Below the pieces are notes generated by a model, which saw only the letters and a list, made by a program, of their open reading frames with translations, was not told the origin of the DNA and searched no databases. 64,000 bases of DNA from Apiospora phragmitis (taxonomy: Eukaryota; Ascomycota; Sordariomycetes; Amphisphaeriales; Apiosporaceae), in assembly GCA_038363925.1 (NCBI GenBank), contig JAQQWL010000004.1, forward strand, positions 2,852,001-2,916,000. The letters run 5' to 3'. Shown one piece after another: positions 57,792 through 64,000 of the stretch (positions are counted from its first letter, which is position 1; every line of letters starts with the position of its first letter). The position numbers and the translations under genes are program-made.

Positions 57792-58749
57792 CTATGCCAA
57801 CCATTGATCCTCGAGCACCTTGAACGACGACGGCTGGTCTCCCTGCTGCTCGCCCGTCTCGATAGGCACCCGGTTAGGCTTCGCGTCCAGGACGATGCCC
57901 AGCAGTCGAACCCAGCTGCTCGTTCGGTTGGAGAGACTAAATCAAATGTTGCGTCGAGCGTTAGTTAGTCTGACGATTCAATCCTCGGGTTGGTAGTCAA
58001 GCGTTTTTGGGTAGTATCAAGGTGAGAGGAGACTCTTACGCATGCATCATGCCACGCTGGAACACGACCTCTCCGGGGTTGCACTCTGTCTGCACAGGCT
58101 CGCCGTAGCTAGGCTTGCCGTCTCGAATGACGAAGGGCGCGTCGCCGGGAGTCATGAGGCTCAGCGTACCTTGGAGCACGACCAGGTAGTCGGCGGAGGT
58201 CGTTCGGTGCTTTATTTCGTTGTCAATTGGTGTTCCTCAAGCAATAAAAGGGGAAGAGCTCTCTCGGGGTTGAGGGGCTCACCATCACTCCTTCGGTATT
58301 GGGTGCAACATCGATGTAGTACCTATATTGAGGAGTCAAACATCTGGACATACCCTTACATAAACGAATGCCAGCTGTGTCCTCATCCTACTACTTACAT
58401 GTGCGTGCCGTTGGGCAACACGATACCCACGCCAGGGACATCAGCGATCGGGAGAGTTCCACTAAGGGAAGAAGGAGTCAGCTTTTTCTTTCATCTTGGA
58501 CACCACCAGATCGGGAAAGGGGGGATTTTGAGAAACTCACTGCCGATCGTTGCTCGTCGGGACCTGCGTGTTGGTCCCCACGATGTACCGCACCAGCGAG
58601 CCGCCCAGGATCGGCTGGGCCTCGAGGGTGTCGACCTTGACCTCGACACCGGGCTCGGCACCCTCGTCGCCCGCGCTGGCGGCGGGGAGGGGTAGGTTTG
58701 AGGCCACGATGCGGCGGGGCGCGGGGAGGTCATGGCGTGGTGCCGACAT
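57792..58749 (-). CDS. cupin-domain protein
   Basis: Five exons (58,749-58,541; 58,461-58,399; 58,322-58,283; 58,209-58,040; 57,936-57,792) give exactly 627 nt, 208 residues, in one frame. Exon 3 is only 40 nt. The product starts MSAPRHDLPAPRRIVASNLP. The double-stranded beta-helix carries HRTTSADYLVVLQGTLSLM (cupin motif 1 with His, the Glu replaced by Asp) and PGEVVFQRGMMHALSNRTSS (motif 2 with His). Such small cytosolic cupins bind a metal and act as oxygenases, isomerases or cyclases; several occur in fungal secondary-metabolite clusters. The substrate is unknown. All splice sites follow GTRAGN...YAG or AAAG and have branch-like CTGAC/CTAAC/TTGAC sequences. The gene appears intact. Confidence 0.85.
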
Positions 58750-59922
58750 GGTCAAGGGTGGTTCTATGGTTGGTGGCTGGCCTAGAAGATCAGGGGGAGA
58801 AGAAGAATGCAAAAGTAGCAAAGACTGCTAAACAATTTAGGTATTGAGATGAAACGCGTGTGTGATGGATAGTTAAGTCGTTGACGAAGCTTAAGGAACA
58901 AAGCGGACTTTCTTGAGCGCTATGAATGAGACCTGCCGAATCGAGGCTTTCGATACGAAGGCGATTGGTGACGATGGAAGTTGACGATGCATCGTCCTAT
59001 TCCAAGGTGTACCACAATATCTACACCCGAGCTCGGAATCTGGAACAGGGAACCTTTAGCTAGCTATCAACGGCCCAGCGCCAATTGACCAGTGAAACCC
59101 GGAGTGGCGTTTCTCAACGGGATTGACAACAATCGAAAAGGGTGTCCCATCCCATGAGGACTGCGATTGGGACGTCGCCATGTAGGTTGCGACAGCCTCA
59201 AAGCTCGACAGCCCACTGCGAATGATAACTGTAGGGCCGGGACAATTTCAGTCCATGGCACGTCTTGGGGCCCATCGGCAGTGCGTTGCCTTGCCAGGAC
59301 GAGGTCTGGTCTCGGCAGGAGCATTAGACATGACTCCCCGCCTGTCTTCTCAAGAGGATGCTTCTATTCATGTAGTATCAACTGGACAGGTATCACACCA
59401 GCCTTGAGGCCAGTACGTTCGAGTTTTTATGTTTTAGAGACAGCCTCTTGTGGGCGAAGCATTGGTGCTGCGAGCTGCCTTGGTAATCTGGACCAGAGGT
59501 CATGTATAGACGAGAGTATCAAAAAGCAAGCGAATACAGATAAAGGTTACCTCCTCTCCTGATCTCGAACTTGCCAGACCAGCAAGGCTTTCAAGCATCC
59601 GCCCCCTTCACACAACCTTCTTGTACCTTGCAGACATTCGCTACACATATATTCACGTTCACCACTTGTCGTAGTCATATCCAAAAAGGGGGGTCTCGTT
59701 GGGAAAAAACAGCAGGAACATGCCTATCGGGGGGGGAAGGGATCACTTCTTGACCCTCCCAAAAACAGGCGTATATTTGGTATAATGCCCTATCGTAACT
59801 CCGTTATATGCAAATGCTAGAAAGCCAGCTGCAGTAAACATCAGTGCCTCCCACCACATAAACCAACCAACAACTTATTCCCACTAAACTTCTTTCTCTT
59901 CCTCAGCTTCTTCTTTGACCTC
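58750..59922. other. intergenic
   Basis: About 1.2 kb between the cupin start and the end of the exportin gene. Short frames only; no domain, RNA gene or repeat was recognised. The cupin promoter should lie in the first few hundred bases. Confidence 0.5.
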
Positions 59923-62900
59923 TCACCTCATGGATCTCTGCAACTCCTGGAGATACTTGGTAAACAACTTCCGATCGGTCGACGTCGTCATAGCCCGGAG
60001 GAAGTCGGTCCCATCGATGCCCACAGCCGGGAACACGGATGACTGCAGGTGCTGTATGAACGCGTCGCCCGTCTTGAGGTAGATGGCTTGTTCGAGCCCG
60101 GCAATCTCGGTAAGGACTTGCCGCGTCTGGGCGTCGTTGGACGGCTTGAAGTTGGGGTCGCGCAGCACCTCCCAGCACACCGTGTGAAACCTGTCGATGA
60201 AGAACTGGTCGAATCCAGGGATCGAGGGAGTCGGGGCGCCGCTCGGGGCCGTGGGGTTCGCCGATATGTTAGCCACATCGGGACCGCCCCAGACGCTCGT
60301 CATCTTGCCGAGCAGGGCGAACGCTATGCGGCTCACTGGCAGATTGCCGGATGCGGGGTCGACATCCCGGGCAAGGCCGAGGATGGATGTGATGAGAGAC
60401 TCGAAGAATCCTTGGTTGGTCTCGGAAACGAGGACGCTGCCCAGGTCGTTGTTCAGTATGGCCAAGAGGAATCCAAGGTATTCGCGACGCAGCTCGGCAA
60501 GTTGGATCTCGTCATCGGTGCCGTTGATCGGTTCCCTCAGACCGCCAAATACTCGTTGCAGCAATGGTGTAAGTAAGAGATTGAGAACATCGTAAATCTC
60601 CGTCTTGAAACCGTACACGACCTGGTCCAAGAGTCGAAGAAACATGGCCATCTCGTCTTTGGAGGAGCTCTGTGACAGGAGGCCCTCGATCCATTGAGGC
60701 AACTGAGGAAGAACAGCGACTCCCAGCACGCCAAGCAGCCGAGAGAATGCGGATCGGCAAGCGGTGCGGATTTCCGAAGACCCGTTCAGCTCGCTCAGTG
60801 CGAGCAGGATGGCCTCGGCAGCCCGAGAGAACTCATTCGAGAGCTCTTTGGCGGGCGGTGGACGCTGGTTCGCCGAGGTCGTACCCGGCGTCCAGTCGGA
60901 AAAGCCATGGGCTAGTGTGCCCAATGCCATTATGATATGGTGGATTTGGAGGAGAGCCTGAGCATCACCTGCCTTTGCACGAGGCAAATGCTGCTCCATA
61001 TCCACGAACAGCGGATCCATGACAGACCTCGCGTAAACACCCTGCTTCTCGGTTGGCGTAGCTGTCGTGGATGAGATGCAGCCAATGGCCTCATACAGAT
61101 ACAGCTGGCTGGTGAACACGGCGTCGGCCGAGTTGTCCAGCTCGTCAGAGGACATGTCGTCGTCAGCATCGTCCCCGGGTACTTCGGCCTTGACCGGAAG
61201 GAGATCCGCGATAGACTGGATCACCGTCTCGGCGACATTGCCGACCTGTGCACGCAAATGCTTCACGAAGCGGTGGAACAGGTACCAGGAGCGACTTCGG
61301 ATGCGAGGGTGGTCGTGATGGACTAAGCGCACGAATGTCTCCAAGACTTGGCCAGTGAACGGGGTCATGCGCTCGTTCTCAAAGACGGCGCAGTATCGCA
61401 CACAAATTTCCATGTACTGAAAGAGAATCGCCGGGTGGGGGAAGTTCGCAATACCTAGGCCAAGGGTTAGTTGTTTGCATCTTCTCACGCGGTTTATATG
61501 GGGTTATTCATCACTCACCTGACTCGATCATCTTGGCCATCATCGCCATCAGACGATCCGATGCCAGAGCAGACTGCTGGTTCCTGGAGCTCGACCCCTG
61601 ACCGGGCATAGCCAGTTCCCCAAACAGATACATCTCGTAGAGAGCCAGGTCCAGATCCCTCCAGTCCAGCTGTGTGCCCTGCTCATCCAAGCGCTGGAAT
61701 GTGTTGGCGACCAAGTTGCTCAGCACGTCGATGTAGAGATCTTGCTTGACGGCAGCAACGCTCTTTTGCAGAACCTGCAGCCTCTTCCGCAAATCCTGGA
61801 ACTCGGCTTCATCCGTCTGCTCGTCTTCGTTGCCCCAAGACGACGTCTCATCGTATCGCATCTTCATGATGATGGCATTGAGAATAGGGGGCAACATATC
61901 AGCGAAGCCCGACGGGAGATCGTTCAGTTTCCGCAGGTAGGTGAGGACATCGGTGAGCGAGGGAATGACGGTGGAGCACACTTCATCATATTCATCCGAG
62001 AAGAAGCGCAGGAGTAGGGGTAGGAAGTCTTGCAAGAGCTGGTTGGCCTTGGAACGGGTGGCGTCGTCCGTGGCGCGATCTTCCAGCACACGGACAAGGT
62101 CGGCGAGGACGGTGTTAACGAGTTTGGCCACGGCCTCGGCCAGATCGGTGTCATAGCGTGGAGTGCCCTTATAGTCACTCAGAGGCGGGCTGGCAATAAG
62201 CTGAGTTATGATGTCACGCAGATTAAGAAAAGAGATCATCTCAGTCTTGTCGGCTGGTCGCATCTTCTTGCCCACTATTTCGGTGAAAGCGTCCACGGCA
62301 GCATCTCGCACCTTGTCATCTGCGCCCGAGGGGCTGGTGCGGCCTATCAAGGGGAAGATGTGGTTGAGCATGCCATCGCCAATGATGAGCGAGATGTCGA
62401 TCCAGCTGACCCATTTGCCAATGATCTTGAGGGTCATCTCGGCAATACTATCGTTCTGGTTCGCGTACCGGGCCAGTATTCCCTGCCAGGACTGGGCAAT
62501 CACCTGGACATGGCGGGCTCGCACCAGGTCCTTGAGATCTGTGTGACTCTTTACTTCGTTGCCCTGGCGCATAACCATGACATCGGCGATTTCGTCGTGG
62601 ACGCTGCCCAGGATGCGCAGGTACATGCTGACGCCCTGAACATTGTCCCAGCTCTGGCCCCCCTGAGGTGTGGTGATGGCAATGAAGTCATCGAAAAAGG
62701 TCTCCCAGCCCTGGGCGTAGAGGGCGACGAACAGGTAGGTCAAGGTCTGGGTGAGCTTGTTCTGCAGGTTGGGCGAGTCGACCTGGCCAGGCTGAGTGGT
62801 ACCGTAGCTGTCTCTGACATAGGCCATCAGAGCATCGCGCAGGTAGACCAGTTCCTGGGGCCCCAGGACGCTGGTGTGGACGCCGCTGTTGATGATCTCG

Positions 62901-63085
62901 AGGCAGACATGGCGAACGACCTCGGAGACCTTGGGGGTCTTTGTGAAGATGCCGACGCAGACCTGCCAGGCCTGGGGGTCGGAGCGGACGCGGTCGAGGA
63001 AGTCGAAGGCCTGGGCCTTGAGGTTAGGGTCGCCCCCGGTGGGATTCCAGACGATTTCTATGGCATTCTCGATTTGAGTGTCCAT
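59923..63085 (-). CDS. LOS1: exportin-T / Los1, nuclear tRNA exporter
   Basis: Two exons (63,085-61,519 and 61,454-59,923) with a 64-bp intron (GTGAGT...CCTAG) give 1,032 residues. This importin-beta family karyopherin binds mature tRNA together with Ran-GTP in the nucleus and carries it through the nuclear pore. The N-terminus (MDTQIENAIEIVWNP, then LKAQAFDFLDRVRSDPQAWQ) is the CRM1/exportin N-terminal HEAT region. The following segment (VCLEIINSGVHTS, LQNKLTQTLTYLFVALYAQG, WETFFDDF) is the Xpo1 domain. The rest is continuous HEAT-repeat helices, as in fungal Los1 homologues of about this length. The frame joins cleanly across the intron (MIESG-IANFPHPAIL). It is a conserved housekeeping gene, undamaged, and marks the edge of the core genome. 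Confidence 0.93.
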
Positions 63086-64000
63086 CTTTACAGCCGGAAG
63101 CTGCTATGATTCGGGCAGCCCACGGTGGGGTGCGTGCAGCATGCTTCAGCAAACAAGGGCTGGGGAAGTCGGAGGCCCTCGGTGGTGTGTGTGCAGTGAA
63201 ACTTGTGAGCTGCCAGGGTGGTGGTGGTGGTGGTGGTGGTGGTGGAAGGACTCGGTGGGGGGAAGAGGTGAGGTGAGGTGGTTTGATCGAATGTGGCGGG
63301 CGGCCGTCCGTATCGCTGTGAAAATCGGAAAATCGGACGGAGGCTGGATGGTGGGATGTTGATTCGGCGATAAGTTCAACCTGAGAGGATTTGACAGGCA
63401 ACGCAGCTGGAAGGTGGACAGAGTTAACGTCGTCGCTTAGCAAAAGGGCCAGTGGGAAAGGGTCCAAATGACGGAATAACGTCTGGATGGCTTATTCTTT
63501 GTTCAAAGAGGTCTGCTTGTGCATGTGCTGTGCTGGATCTCCAAACTCAGATACTGATACTACGCCAGGCATCAGATTGTGATTGTGTACAATCACCCCC
63601 ACCTTTGGGCTGCAGTTGTGTGGTGGTGCTGGGCGGTCGGGCTGAGCTGGGCTCCTCACCTCTTTACTGCCAGCAGCCAGGGCGGTGAACATGGTAGCCC
63701 AAGGCTTTAGGTCCCTCACTCCCTCACTCACTGGATGCCAATTGAGCAATCTGAGACAAAAAGAAATCATGACAACAGCGGGGTTAAATTCCAGTCGTCG
63801 GCCCTGACTTTCTGCCCTGGCCCCTTTTTACCCCACCTACAGCTCCCCAGCTGCTTACGGTACTTGCTTACCGAGTGCACAGAGGGGTGCATTCAGATTC
63901 ACGTCCGGTGTTGTGTAGCACGGACTTCACGATATGATATGAAATAAACTTGCTCTGCCACCCAAGTGACAATAAGGCTGGACTGGAAGCAATTCTTCAT
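63086..64000. promoter_or_regulatory. upstream region of LOS1
   Basis: No gene is seen up to the window end. A TGG microsatellite of about nine units lies at 63,217-63,245, roughly 140 bp before the start codon, probably within the 5' UTR or promoter. No divergent gene begins in the window. Confidence 0.5.

Noticed and set aside
62030..63109. 359-codon plus-strand frame
   Set aside because: Antisense to the first exon of exportin-T; no domain, and the minus strand carries the clear homology.
1..64000. CRISPR array, bacterial operon features, rRNA genes
   Set aside because: None present; the short direct repeats seen are minisatellites or microsatellites in fungal DNA.

Overview
The window is chromosomal DNA of a filamentous ascomycete (Pezizomycotina). 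The evidence is short spliceosomal introns of about 50-105 bp with GTAAGT/GTGAGT donors and CTGAC/CTAAC branch sites, fungal protein families (secreted subtilase, BBE-type FAD oxidase, NACHT-type NLR, polyketide synthase remnant, F-box, cupin, exportin-T), and a long block with the signature of repeat-induced point mutation (RIP). Class or species cannot be read from the sequence; Sordariomycetes is a guess.

Bases 1-28,566 form an AT-rich, gene-free block in which CpA and TpG are almost absent while CpG survives, as expected when CpA has been turned into TpA. It is a graveyard of RIP-mutated transposons. Most identifiable pieces are pogo/Fot1-type DNA transposons: about 1.75-1.9 kb, ACGTGGTTTA terminal inverted repeats, TA target duplications, a DDE_1 transposase relic and a C-terminal CCHC knuckle. 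Several are nested; the clearest case is one element at 12,279-16,019 split by an opposite-strand copy at 13,763-15,652. A second pogo lineage lies at both ends of the block. There are also a Ty3/gypsy integrase/chromodomain relic and a dispersed LTR-like repeat. Two short segments escaped RIP: a 130-bp TG...CA solo-LTR-like insertion with a 5-bp target duplication (21,236-21,365) and a G/T-rich island (23,226-23,602).

From 28,567 onward the base composition is normal. An intact MDR oxidoreductase (28,997-30,115) is followed by an 8-kb zone of gene remains (30.2-38.5 kb): an SDR pseudogene, a triplicated decayed membrane-protein gene, a small membrane/coiled-coil ORF and a minisatellite. This zone is flanked by short GGGATAGCTGG repeats in opposite orientation. 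Next come a four-exon secreted subtilase (38,791-41,783), a BBE oxidase pseudogene split by a 1.78-kb TIR transposon (42,129-45,418), an NLR pseudogene (46,045-49,213), a remnant of the C-terminal ACP of a polyketide synthase (50,599-50,863), an intact F-box gene (51,014-52,448), a secreted HExxH metalloprotease with one frameshift (53,045-54,227), a cysteine-rich secreted/anchored protein with one frameshift in a C run (55,525-57,449), an intact five-exon cupin (57,792-58,749) and an intact housekeeping tRNA exportin, Los1/exportin-T (59,923-63,085).

The layout is a gradient: dead repeats, then decaying accessory genes, then a conserved core gene. Many nonsense changes in the decayed genes are TGG to TAG or CAA/CAG to TAA/TAG, the context RIP prefers, so mutation may have leaked from the repeats or the genes may once have been duplicated. 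MDR, SDR, BBE, PKS and cupin are typical of secondary-metabolite clusters, but no intact synthase is present, so at most this is a dismantled cluster. No clearly new biological system was found.
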